Of a DNA stretch of 52,036 nucleotides, positions 31,668-39,843 are shown in pieces. This DNA comes from Oscillospiraceae bacterium (GTDB lineage: Bacteria; Bacillota; Clostridia; Oscillospirales; Ruminococcaceae): contig JAAVIC010000006.1 in the NCBI GenBank assembly GCA_014799385.1, positions 1 through 52,036 of the forward strand, in the 5' to 3' direction. Position 1 is the first letter of the stretch. Each line of letters starts with the position of its first letter. Under the pieces are notes generated by a model that saw nothing but the letters and a program-made list of their open reading frames with translations, was not told the origin of the DNA and did no database searches. Made by a program: the position numbers and the translations under genes.

Positions 31668-32490
31668 AATCGAGCGGCTGAAATCGGCTCTGGACACTGC
31701 CGAAACTGTAATTATCGGCGCGGGCGCGGGACTTTCGACAGCGGCGGGGTTTACCTATTCGGGAGTGCGTTTTCACGAAAACTTCTCCGATTTTGAGGAG
31801 AAATACGGATTCCACGATATGTATTCGGGCGGTTTTTTCCCGTTTGAAACTCCCGAGGAAATGTGGGCGTTCTGGAGCCGAAACATAATGTTGAACCGTT
31901 ATACAGAGCCGCCCAAGCCCGTTTACGGAAATCTGCTTTCTCTTGTGGAAAATAAGGATTATTTTGTGATAACCACAAACGTAGACCACTGCTTTCAAAA
32001 AGCGGGATTCGATAAAAACAGACTGTTCTATACGCAGGGCGATTACGGGCTGTTTCAATGCTCAGAGCCTTGCTGCAATGAAACGTTCGACAATGAAGAT
32101 ACCGTAAAACAGATGTATGAACAACAGCGGGATATGAAAATTCCGTCCTCTCTTCTGCCGAAATGTCCTCACTGCGGAAAGCCGCTGACAATGAACCTCC
32201 GCGCGGACGATACGTTTGTCGAGGACGAGGGCTGGCACAAGGCGGCGGAGCGTTATTCTGATTTTATTCGTTCTCGGAAAAATTCGCCGGTACTATATCT
32301 TGAATTGGGTGTCGGCTACAACACTCCCGTTATTATAAAATATCCGTTTTGGCAGCTTACCGCCGAGAATCCCAATGCCGTTTACGCGTGCGTTAATTTC
32401 GGAGACGCCTCCGCTCCGTATGAGATAGCCGAGCGGTCGATTTTGATCAACAAAGATATTTCTATGGTATTAAATGAATTACAGCATTGA
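31618..32490 (+). CDS. Class M sirtuin (SirTM), protein ADP-ribosyltransferase type
   Basis: 290 residues from ATG 31618 (GAGGTG 7 nt upstream). NAD-binding Rossmann motif VIIGAGAGLSTAAGFTYSG, TTNVDHCFQKAGF, and QGDYGLFQCSEPCC, where Gln stands in place of the catalytic His of ordinary sirtuins, a mark of class M. The zinc site is made of CSEPCC and CPHCGKP. In Firmicutes, SirTM ADP-ribosylates a lipoylated GcvH-like protein and the linked macrodomain reverses it. No gcvH or lplA is present in this window. Confidence 0.9.
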   Translation: MFSRMMTTQSTKDCFAEIERLKSALDTAETVIIGAGAGLSTAAGFTYSGVRFHENFSDFEEKYGFHDMYSGGFFPFETPEEMWAFWSRNIMLNRYTEPPKPVYGNLLSLVENKDYFVITTNVDHCFQKAGFDKNRLFYTQGDYGLFQCSEPCCNETFDNEDTVKQMYEQQRDMKIPSSLLPKCPHCGKPLTMNLRADDTFVEDEGWHKAAERYSDFIRSRKNSPVLYLELGVGYNTPVIIKYPFWQLTAENPNAVYACVNFGDASAPYEIAERSILINKDISMVLNELQH

Positions 32491-32534
32491 CAAATACGAA
32501 AAATCGTGCTAAAATATTTACGAGGTGAACGGGA

Positions 32535-33419
32535 ATGCACGATATTTGGAATCCGTGGCACGGCTGCGTAAAATGTTCCGAGGGCTGCGAGCATTGTTAT
32601 ATGTATTTTCTCGACAAGCAGCGCGACAAAAACGGCGCGGAAATTTACCGTACCAAAACCGCGTTTGATTATCCGCTGCAAAAAAGCAGAAGCGGCGCGT
32701 TCAAAATCCAAAGCGGCGAGCTGATTCGAGTTTGTATGACTTCGGATTTCTTTCTGGAGGAAGCGGACGAATGGCGCGGCGAGGCATGGGAAATAATGCG
32801 CTGCCGCCCCGATGTGAAATTCTTTCTGCTTTCGAAACGACCTCAGCGCGTTCGGGAGTGTCTGCCCGAGGATTGGGGCGATGGCTGGGAAAACGTTATG
32901 TTTAATGTAACTTGCGAAAATCAGCGCCGCGCGGACGAGCGAATACCGATACTCCTTGATTTGCCGTTCAAGCACAAAGGGATAATGTGCGCTCCGTTTA
33001 TCGGTGCGGTGAGCGTTGGGAAGTATCTTGACAGCGGGCAAATAGAACAAGTGGTCTGCGGCGGCGAAAATTATGACGGCTCGCGACCGTGCGATTTCGA
33101 CTGGGTGAAAAGTCTGCGAAACGAGTGTGTAAGTCGAAATATCACATTTTGTTTTATAGAAACGGGAACGGTTTTTATCAAGGACGGCAAGCGTTATGTT
33201 CTGCCGAAAAAGCAGATACAAAGCGAAATGGCGTTCAAATCGGGAATGAACTTTTTCGGTAAACCGATAGAGTGGAAGCTCACCGACCGCTTTGGTAACA
33301 TAATCCCCAAAGGTGAATTGTACATTCCGCATTATGGGAGCAATTGCGGAAAATGCGGCAGCAGATTGATCTGTAACGGCTGCTCAAATTGCGGGAAGTG
33401 CGGAAACAGTTCCAATTAA
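32535..33419 (+). CDS. DUF5131 (phage Gp37/Gp68-like) radical-SAM-like protein
   Basis: 294 residues, SD GAGGTGA. MHDIWNPWHGCVKCSEGCEHCYMYFLDKQ holds closely spaced Cys residues as in radical SAM cluster loops. Further on: RVCMTSDFFLEEAD, MRCRPDVKFFLLSKRPQRV, and QVVCGGENYDGSRPCDFDWVKSLRNEC. The C-terminus is Cys-rich with four CGKCG-like turns (CGKCGSRLICNGCSNCGKCG), likely another metal site. It follows the sirtuin gene by 45 bp, so it is probably in the same operon. Substrate unknown. Confidence 0.82.
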   Translation: MHDIWNPWHGCVKCSEGCEHCYMYFLDKQRDKNGAEIYRTKTAFDYPLQKSRSGAFKIQSGELIRVCMTSDFFLEEADEWRGEAWEIMRCRPDVKFFLLSKRPQRVRECLPEDWGDGWENVMFNVTCENQRRADERIPILLDLPFKHKGIMCAPFIGAVSVGKYLDSGQIEQVVCGGENYDGSRPCDFDWVKSLRNECVSRNITFCFIETGTVFIKDGKRYVLPKKQIQSEMAFKSGMNFFGKPIEWKLTDRFGNIIPKGELYIPHYGSNCGKCGSRLICNGCSNCGKCGNSSN

Positions 33420-33442
33420 CAGAACCCGCCAAGAAAGGTAGT

Positions 33443-34339
33443 TCAATACTGATTTAATAAATGTATGGAGATTTTATCAATAACGTTTTGAATATCTTTT
33501 CCGCAATTTAACGGATAAAGTATCCCGTATGGGGTTGTATAATTCCATTTGACGGGAATCGTTACAAGAGACGGGTGTACGTCCGCCCAACAATCCAATG
33601 TAAGCAAGACCGCGCCGCTTTGCTCGCAGCGGTTGAATACCTCAATATCGTAAAAGTGCGGCACGTCCTCTATTGTAATTTTTTCATATTGTTCAAGCTC
33701 GGAGCGTATGCGGTCAACCGTACCCGAGTCTCCTTTTTTGCCAATCATTACGGTTTGTCCGAATAAGTCCTCGATTGAAACCGATTTTCTTTTTGCCAAA
33801 GGGTGAACACGCGAAACCGCCACACACTGCTTATATTCACCGAGCTTCAAGAAATTGCAGCGGCTGAGCCATTCCTTGGAATCGCACGCGGCAACAAGAA
33901 AATCAAATTTCCCGCCCAGGGATTCGATCTCAGTCAATATTCCGGTGTGATCGTCCTCAAACGGAACGATATGCAGTTTATATTCGGGGAATCGGTCGCT
34001 GATTCGATACCAGACGTCCATAAACGGCTTGCACAGATTCAGTATTGATGTTCCTACGCAGAATGTTGTGTTGGAAACGTTCATAGACTTCCTTGCCTCT
34101 GCGATGGCATTTGCGGAATATTCGATAATGTTTTTGGCGTGACGGTATAGAATAGAGCCTGCGGGAGTAAGTGTGATTCCGTGATTGGTTCGGTTCAGAA
34201 GTTTAATGTCGAGATGCGTCTCAAGAGCGTTGATCTGCTTTATTACGGCAGTCGAGGAAATAAACAGCTTTTCCGCAGCTTTGTTGAAGCTGCCGTTATC
34301 AGCTATGCAAATAAAAGTATCAAGCTGAGAATTGTACAC
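33443..34339 (-). CDS. LysR-family transcriptional regulator
   Basis: 298 residues from GTG 34339 (AGGAGG). HTH: LDTFICIADNGSFNKAAEKLFISSTAVIKQINALETHLDIKLLNRTNHGITLTPAG. The effector domain follows. Divergent from the flavodoxin/AKR pair, which it probably controls. Confidence 0.9.
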   Translation of the reverse strand: MYNSQLDTFICIADNGSFNKAAEKLFISSTAVIKQINALETHLDIKLLNRTNHGITLTPAGSILYRHAKNIIEYSANAIAEARKSMNVSNTTFCVGTSILNLCKPFMDVWYRISDRFPEYKLHIVPFEDDHTGILTEIESLGGKFDFLVAACDSKEWLSRCNFLKLGEYKQCVAVSRVHPLAKRKSVSIEDLFGQTVMIGKKGDSGTVDRIRSELEQYEKITIEDVPHFYDIEVFNRCEQSGAVLLTLDCWADVHPSLVTIPVKWNYTTPYGILYPLNCGKDIQNVIDKISIHLLNQY

Positions 34340-34453
34340 TTTTTAATCCTCCTGTTGCAACTTTTGGTTATAACCATTATATCATATTTATTCTTCCGTG
34401 TCAAGAGAATTTCGGTTATAATAAATACAAGATCAAATTACGGAGGTGTTCAT

Positions 34454-34957
34454 ATGTCACAGCTTATAGCATACTTTTCGAGAACGGGAGAAAATTATGT
34501 AAACGGCGCAATCAGGAAACTGTCGATAGGAAACACTGAGACCGCCGCGAAGCTCATTCAAAGCAAAACGGGAGCCGATATGTTCAAGCTCGTTCCGTTG
34601 GTGAGCTATTCCGATAACTATAACGAGTGTATCGAACAGGCTAAGGACGATCAGCGGCGCGGCGCAAGACCTGAACTTACGTCATACCCCGACAGCATAG
34701 AACAATACGATACCATCTATCTGGGTTACCCGAATTATTGGGGAACAATGCCGATGTGCGTGTTTACGTTTCTGGAGCATTTTGATTTCAGCGGAAAGAC
34801 GATTCGTCCGTTCTGCACGCATGAGGGCAGCGGAATGGGCAGCAGCGTCGGCGACATCAAAAAACTATGTCCCGATGCGAAGGTAGAACCGGGACTTGCC
34901 ATTCACGGAGCAAAGGCAGATAAGGCAGGATCGGATATCGACAAATGGCTTAAATGA
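34454..34957 (+). CDS. Flavodoxin
   Basis: 167 residues from ATG 34454 (SD GGAGGT); a longer upstream reading overlaps the divergent LysR gene and is rejected. Flavodoxin_4-like: MSQLIAYFSRTGENYVNGAIRKLSIGNTE, DTIYLGYPNYWGTMPMCVFTFLEHFDFSGKTIRPFCTHEGSGMGSS. It lacks the signal peptide of its relative at 24996-25763, so it is cytosolic. TATAAT at 34417-34422 lies upstream. Coupled to the AKR gene. Confidence 0.9.
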   Translation: MSQLIAYFSRTGENYVNGAIRKLSIGNTETAAKLIQSKTGADMFKLVPLVSYSDNYNECIEQAKDDQRRGARPELTSYPDSIEQYDTIYLGYPNYWGTMPMCVFTFLEHFDFSGKTIRPFCTHEGSGMGSSVGDIKKLCPDAKVEPGLAIHGAKADKAGSDIDKWLK

Positions 34958-34974
34958 GAACAGGAGGATTTTTT

Positions 34975-35817
34975 ATGGAGTTTGTAACATTAAACAACGG
35001 TGTAAAAATGCCCATGTTGGGCTATGGTGTTTATCAGGTAGACCCCGTAGAATGCGAGCGCTGCGTGCTTGACGCTATCGAAGTCGGGTACCGTTCCATC
35101 GATACTGCTCAGGCTTACAACAACGAGGAGGGCGTTGGAGAGGCAATCACAAAGTGCGGAGTAAAACGCGATGAGCTTTTCATCACTTCAAAGATATGGA
35201 TATCAAACGGCGGATACGAAAAGGCAAAGGCTTCCATTGACGAGTCACTGAAAAAGCTGAAAACCGATTATATCGATCTTATGCTTATCCACCAACCGTT
35301 CAATGACTACTACGGCTCCTACCGCGCAATGGAGGAGGCATACAAGGCGGGCAAGCTTCGCGCGATAGGTGTTTCCAACTTCTATCCCGACCGCCTTATA
35401 GACATCTGTCAATTTGTCGATGTTGTTCCCGCTGTCAACCAGGTGGAAACTCATGCGTTCCAGCAACAGCAAAAAGCGCACGAAATCATGGAGAAATACG
35501 GCGTAAAACACGAGTCATGGGAACCGTTTGCCGAGGGCAGAAAGGATTATTTTACCAATCCCGTTCTGACGGAGATCGGCAAAAAGTACGGCAAAAGCTC
35601 CGCGCAGACCGCCCTTCGTTTCCTGATTCAGAGTGATGTTATCGTTATACCGAAAACCACTCATAAGGAAAGAATGATTGGAAATTTGAATGTATTCGAT
35701 TTTATGCTTACAGATGACGATATGAAAGCAATACGCGCTCTTGACGAGGAATCCAGTGCGTTTTTCAGTCACTATGACCCGAGTACGGTAGAGTTTTTGA
35801 CAAGTCTTGGCAAGTAA
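34975..35817 (+). CDS. Aldo/keto reductase
   Basis: 280 residues from ATG 34975 (AGGAGG). AKR5-like barrel with DTAQAYNNEEGVGEAI (Asp, Tyr), FITSKIWIS (Lys), LMLIHQPFNDYYG (His) and VIVIPKTTHKERM (NADPH). It reduces aldehydes or ketones with NADPH. Cytosolic counterpart of the lipoprotein at 25951-27006. Operon with the flavodoxin. Confidence 0.92.
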   Translation: MEFVTLNNGVKMPMLGYGVYQVDPVECERCVLDAIEVGYRSIDTAQAYNNEEGVGEAITKCGVKRDELFITSKIWISNGGYEKAKASIDESLKKLKTDYIDLMLIHQPFNDYYGSYRAMEEAYKAGKLRAIGVSNFYPDRLIDICQFVDVVPAVNQVETHAFQQQQKAHEIMEKYGVKHESWEPFAEGRKDYFTNPVLTEIGKKYGKSSAQTALRFLIQSDVIVIPKTTHKERMIGNLNVFDFMLTDDDMKAIRALDEESSAFFSHYDPSTVEFLTSLGK

Positions 35818-36165
35818 GGGTTATCAAGAAGACTTGCGTTATTTCTTCCGATGATGTTTACGAATGACTTGACATTTCGGTTTTCGTGCCGCTTGTGTTC
35901 CATCATATTCTTAGTGTAAAACGGACATGGCTGCTTATAAACAAAATATTTTCACAGTTGCCCCAAAGGGCGGTATTATCGCCGCTTTTGGGGCAACTGT
36001 TGATATGAGGCACTGACAAAGCGAGACCCGCTGACAGAAGTCAATCCATAAAATGAAAAAAGGGTAGGGCAACGAAGGCATTATTAATCAGTTTGAAAAA
36101 TAACGGCTTATTCAAGTCTTTCATTGTCGAAAATGCCGAAATTTTGCAAAACTAACACAAAACTA
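35818..36165. other. Intergenic region before the rnf locus
   Basis: About 350 bp without a supported gene. It contains the hairpin at 35955-35999 and otherwise AT-rich DNA leading to the rnf promoter. Confidence 0.5.
35955..35999. terminator. Long hairpin after the AKR gene
   Basis: CAGTTGCCCCAAA (35955-35967) / TTTGGGGCAACTG (35987-35999), with an inner GGCG-CGCC stem. No T run. Confidence 0.55.
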
Positions 36166-36194
36166 TTGAAATTCGGCGTAATATGTGATATAAT
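36166..36194 (+). promoter_or_regulatory. Promoter of the apbE-rnf operon
   Basis: TTGAAA (36166-36171), 17-bp spacer, TATAAT (36189-36194). It gives a leader of about 225 nt before apbE. Confidence 0.7.
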
Positions 36195-36250
36195 TAAAAA
36201 TAGTGTAACGTTGGTATGGGGCATAGCCTCTTTGCAGTATAATATAAATA

Positions 36251-36396
36251 ACGTTATAACAGTACAGCTAAAACGGTCAACTTAGATAAACGTTTCATTG
36301 GGGACTGAAAATGTGCTATAATAATTATGTCACGTTATAACCGTACAGCTAAAACGGTTAATTTAGATAGATGGTTTCATTGGGAACTGAAAAGAT
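36251..36396 (+). repeat. Tandem leader repeat upstream of apbE/rnf (81-bp period)
   Basis: Copy 1 (36251-36313) and copy 2 (36332-36396) share ACGTTATAAC, GTACAGCTAAAACGGT, TTAGATA, TTTCATTGGG and ACTGAAAA, with scattered changes. Each copy is preceded by a TATAAT (36231-36244 region and 36318-36323). It is either a duplicated promoter/operator (GTTATAAC is itself palindromic) or a tandem RNA element. Confidence 0.65.
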
Positions 36397-36426
36397 GTCG
36401 CGTTTTTTGAGAGGAGCATTTTGGAT

Positions 36427-37443
36427 ATGAGGATCAAGCTTCTTGCTGTTGTGGCAATCTGCTGCATTGCTCTCACCGGATGCGGCTCGGACGCTCCGCA
36501 AACACAACGGACTGTTTTTGTCATGGATACCGCCGCTTCTGTCAAAGGAACGGCTTCGGACGTTGATCTTGCTGTTGATACGCTGACATATCTCGGCGGG
36601 CTTTTTGACCGCTACGACAAAAAAAGCGATATTTACTCCATAAACAATCGGCTTGACGCTGCCATTTCGGACTATACCGCAGAGCTTATTGAGCAGTCGG
36701 TTCAACTAAGCGAAATCTATGGCGGAAATGTCAGCATATTCGCGGGAGACATCACCGACGTATGGAATATAGGTTCCGATGAGCCGGCTGTTCCCTCGGA
36801 GGAGACGCTCTTAAATGTCCTGAAGAGCTTTCGTAATGCAGCGTTTTCGCTCGACACCATGAGCTTTGCCGATGAAAACGGCTCTATTGATGTCGGCAGC
36901 GTTGCAAAGGGCTATGCTCTGGACAAAATCGCGGAGCGGCTCGGCAACGAATGCTGTATCGTTTCCATGACGTCTTCGGTGCTTTTGCACGGAAAGAAAC
37001 CCAATGGCGGGAAATTCTCGGTTTCGATAAGAGACCCGTCAGACGGCGAAAAATCTCTCGGAACTCTTCATACGGAAGAATGCTTTCTTTCGACCTCGGG
37101 AGGCAGCGAACGCTTCTTTGAAGTCGGCGGCAAGCGGTATATCCACATTTTCGACCTCTCAAACGGAATGCCATGCGAGACCGATCTCACCTCGGTAACG
37201 GTCATATGCGACAGTGGAATCCTCTCGGATTTTCTTTCAACGCTTATCTTCATTGAAGGAACAGATTCGCTTGGAAAATATATGGAAGATCCGCAGCTTG
37301 GAATCATCGCAGTCACCGACCAAAACACGATTTATATAAGTGAAAACGTTGATTTTTCACTCGCCGAGGACTGCGACCCGAGCCGGGCTGGCGACCCGAG
37401 CCGGGCTGGCAGTTATAAACTCGAGGTGTGGAAAAATGAATAA
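36427..37443 (+). CDS. apbE: ApbE-like FAD:protein FMN transferase, lipoprotein
   Basis: 338 residues from ATG 36427 (TTG 36421 is also possible). Lipobox CIALTGC. ApbE pattern: VFVMDTAASVKG, LFDRYDKKSDIYSIN, GSIDVGSVAKGYALDKIAERL, HIFDLSNGMPCETDLTSVTVICDSGILSDFLSTLIFI. It attaches FMN by a phosphoester bond to Thr in proteins such as RnfG and RnfD, whose genes lie in the same operon. Near the C-terminus a 17-18 bp tandem duplication gives DPSRAGDPSRAG. Its stop overlaps the next gene. Confidence 0.93.
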   Translation: MRIKLLAVVAICCIALTGCGSDAPQTQRTVFVMDTAASVKGTASDVDLAVDTLTYLGGLFDRYDKKSDIYSINNRLDAAISDYTAELIEQSVQLSEIYGGNVSIFAGDITDVWNIGSDEPAVPSEETLLNVLKSFRNAAFSLDTMSFADENGSIDVGSVAKGYALDKIAERLGNECCIVSMTSSVLLHGKKPNGGKFSVSIRDPSDGEKSLGTLHTEECFLSTSGGSERFFEVGGKRYIHIFDLSNGMPCETDLTSVTVICDSGILSDFLSTLIFIEGTDSLGKYMEDPQLGIIAVTDQNTIYISENVDFSLAEDCDPSRAGDPSRAGSYKLEVWKNE

Positions 37444-37807
37444 AAAATTCCACATGATAAAGCCTTTTGAGGCTGTTATTATAGGGAGCGTTCTTTTCGG
37501 CAGCATTGCGGCGATATTTATAATGAACCGCGCAGACAGCAGCTCGCGGACGGCTGTAATACGCTGCGGAGACGTTCGGCATGAGCTTGCGCTCGATGAG
37601 GACGGCTTGTTCCGCTTTGACGGTATCGATGCGGAATTTGAAGTCAAAAACGGAAAGATCCGCCTGATCAAAGCCTCTTGTCCCGATAAAATCTGCGAAA
37701 AAACAGGGTATATCGGTTCATCAGGGCAGAGTATAGTTTGCATTCCCAACAAGATTACGGTTGCCGTTGCCGGCTCGGGTGAAAGCGTTGATGTTACGGT
37801 AGGTTAG
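37436..37807 (+). CDS. NusG domain II-containing membrane protein
   Basis: 123 residues from ATG 37436 (SD GAGGTG). One N-terminal transmembrane helix (FEAVIIGSVLFGSIAAIFIM), then a beta-rich NusG_II domain (FEVKNGKIRLIKASCPDKICEKTGYIGSSGQSIVCIPNKITVAV). The CPDKIC...IVCIPNK pattern is typical. Such genes habitually stand beside apbE and the Gx transporter in Firmicutes rnf loci; the function is unsettled. Confidence 0.88.
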   Translation: MNKKFHMIKPFEAVIIGSVLFGSIAAIFIMNRADSSSRTAVIRCGDVRHELALDEDGLFRFDGIDAEFEVKNGKIRLIKASCPDKICEKTGYIGSSGQSIVCIPNKITVAVAGSGESVDVTVG

Positions 37808-37818
37808 CGGGGGGACAT

Positions 37819-38325
37819 ATGAAAAAATCACGTTATATCGCCGTTATGGGGCTTATGCTCGCCCTTGCGTCGGCTTTACAGTTCCTCGAAAGCCTGATTC
37901 CCATACCGCTTCCGCTCGGAGTTAAGGCAGGTATATCGAGCATAGTCGTTATGGTCGTTCTTGTAAAATTCGGTTTTATTTCGGCAATGACGATCGCCGT
38001 GCTCAAAAGCTGCTTTGTCCTTATTACAAGAGGAATGTCGGCTTTTTGTATGTCGGTCAGCGGAGGCGTTCTTTCGGTCGCTGTCATGGGAGCCTTCCTT
38101 GCTGTTTCACGCAAATCGGAAAACGGAACGGGCATACTTCTGATGTCGGTGCTTGGAGGGATATTCCACAATATAGGTCAGCTTGCTGCGGCTTCGGTCT
38201 TTACAGGGAGCATTGTGACGTTTTCATATCTGCCCGTGCTTGTTATCGCGGGCGTTGTTTCGGGAATATTCACGGGAACTGTTTTTAGGCTTATTATGCT
38301 GTATTTATATAATGCCGATTCATAA
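37819..38325 (+). CDS. Gx transporter family protein (heptaprenyl diphosphate synthase component I-like)
   Basis: 168 residues, about five transmembrane helices, SD GGGGGG. Starts MKKSRYIAVMGLMLALASALQFLESLIPIPLPLGVKAGISSIVVMV, an ECF S-component-like fold. It may take up a flavin or quinone-type precursor needed for the redox complex; this is inferred from gene neighbourhood. Confidence 0.85.
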   Translation: MKKSRYIAVMGLMLALASALQFLESLIPIPLPLGVKAGISSIVVMVVLVKFGFISAMTIAVLKSCFVLITRGMSAFCMSVSGGVLSVAVMGAFLAVSRKSENGTGILLMSVLGGIFHNIGQLAAASVFTGSIVTFSYLPVLVIAGVVSGIFTGTVFRLIMLYLYNADS

Positions 38326-38470
38326 TCTGCGTGCCGCGCCTTCAGGCGCGGAGGTTCGGGGGCAACCCTCTTTCCCATCCCCCCCCTTTTTTCCTGTTTC
38401 GTCTTGGGGAAGTTGTACATATCGGCGGCTCGTGATTAGAGCGTTCAATCTAAAACCACGTTTTGGCGAC
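38326..38470 (+). other. Intergenic hairpin and C-rich tract before the rnfC leader
   Basis: GCGCC-TTCA-GGCGC hairpin at about 38337-38350 and a C8-T6 tract near 38380-38396, then AT-rich DNA. Some internal termination between the apbE unit and rnfC is possible. Confidence 0.4.
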
Positions 38471-38545
38471 TCGTGCAAATTGAGAAAGCGAGCGGTGTGC
38501 CGGGTCGCTCATCTGCATGGTTCGCAATTTGCTTTTAAGATAAGG
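38471..38545 (+). repeat. Covarying leader element 1, 5' UTR of rnfC
   Basis: Outer stem GCAAATTG (38475-38482) / CAATTTGC (38525-38532), inner GCGAGCGG / GGGTCGCTC stem, then TTTTAAGATAAGGAG, which is the rnfC ribosome site. Shortest member of the five-copy family (lacks the CAAAG-loop hairpin). Confidence 0.65.
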
Positions 38546-38552
38546 AGAAAAT

Positions 38553-39830
38553 ATGAAGAAACTTAACGGAATAAAGCTGAAACACCGTAAAAATACGGAA
38601 AACAGCGCAACAGTGGACTTTCCGCTGCCCTCAAGGGTGAAGATACCTATGTCGATGAACATGGGCGCGCCGTGTCAGCCGCTTGTAAAGGTCGGTGATG
38701 AGGTAAAGGTCGGTCAGAAAATAGGCGATACAGACGCTCCGTTCAGCGTTCCCGTACACTCGGGCGTTTCGGGCAAGGTAACGGCTGTAAGTGATTATCG
38801 TACCGTCGGCGGCGCGCTCTGCAAGGCTGTGGAGATAGAGACGGACGGTCTTCAGACGGTCTCGGATGACGTAAAACCGCCTGTCATTACGGATAAGGAC
38901 AGCTTTATCAAGGCTGTGCGTGAAAGCGGTTCGTGTGGACTCGGGGGCGCAGGATTCCCTACCCATATAAAACTCAACCCCAAAACTTCAATAGATACGC
39001 TCGTTATCAACGCTGCGGAATGCGAACCCTACATAACTGCCGATTACCGTGAAATGATAGAATGTCCCGATGATGTTATCGGCGGGATAAGGCTCGTCAA
39101 GGAACAGCTTGGTATCAAGAGGTGTAAGCTCGCTGTCGAGGCGAATAAACCCGAGGCTATAAAATGCTTTGAGAAAATGACCGAGGAGGACGATTCAATC
39201 GAGATCGTAACTCTGCCGTCCTCGTATCCTCAAGGTGCGGAAAAGGTGATAATCTACAATTCAACGGGAAGAGTTGTATCGGAGGGACAGCTGCCCGCCG
39301 ATACGGGAGTTATTGTGCTCAACGTCTCTACAGCTGCTTTTTTGTACAGATATGTTCAGACCGGTATGCCCCTCGTCACAAGACGGCTCACCGTTGACGG
39401 AAATGCGGTCGGCGAGCCTAAGAATGTCCGCGCTGTTATCGGTACGTCCTTCCGCGAAATTATGGAATTTTGCAAAACCGATATCGATTCGGTAATAAAG
39501 CTCATCGGCGGCGGTCCTATGATGGGAATGTCCATTCCCGATATGGATATGCCCGTTGTCAAAACATCAAACGCTCTACTTGCCATAAAGACTTATGACG
39601 ACAGAAAAACCTCCTCGTGCATACGCTGCGGGCGCTGCGTAAGAGTCTGTCCTATGGGACTAATGCCCGCGGATATTGACAGAGCTTATAAAATCGGAAA
39701 TATAGACGAGCTGAAGCAGCTTAAGGTAACGCTCTGCATGAACTGCGGAAGCTGCACATATGTTTGTCCGGCTAACAGAAAGCTCGCAGAGACAAATCAG
39801 CTTGCAAAATCTGTTATTCCGAGAAATTAA
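38553..39830 (+). CDS. rnfC: Rnf complex subunit C
   Basis: 425 residues, SD AAGGAG. N-terminal barrel-sandwich domain, NADH/FMN-binding core (GSCGLGGAGFPTHIKL, NAAECEPYITADYREM), and two [4Fe-4S] ferredoxin motifs (CIRCGRCVRVCPMGLMP and CMNCGSCTYVCPANR). RnfC is the NADH-reducing end of the membrane Rnf complex (ferredoxin:NAD+ oxidoreductase coupled to Na+ or H+ export). Confidence 0.97.
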   Translation: MKKLNGIKLKHRKNTENSATVDFPLPSRVKIPMSMNMGAPCQPLVKVGDEVKVGQKIGDTDAPFSVPVHSGVSGKVTAVSDYRTVGGALCKAVEIETDGLQTVSDDVKPPVITDKDSFIKAVRESGSCGLGGAGFPTHIKLNPKTSIDTLVINAAECEPYITADYREMIECPDDVIGGIRLVKEQLGIKRCKLAVEANKPEAIKCFEKMTEEDDSIEIVTLPSSYPQGAEKVIIYNSTGRVVSEGQLPADTGVIVLNVSTAAFLYRYVQTGMPLVTRRLTVDGNAVGEPKNVRAVIGTSFREIMEFCKTDIDSVIKLIGGGPMMGMSIPDMDMPVVKTSNALLAIKTYDDRKTSSCIRCGRCVRVCPMGLMPADIDRAYKIGNIDELKQLKVTLCMNCGSCTYVCPANRKLAETNQLAKSVIPRN

Positions 39831-39843
39831 GGAGGCTCAACAA

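Noticed and set aside
36251-36396. CRISPR array
   Set aside because: Only two long imperfect repeats with no spacers of regular length; no cas gene anywhere in the window.
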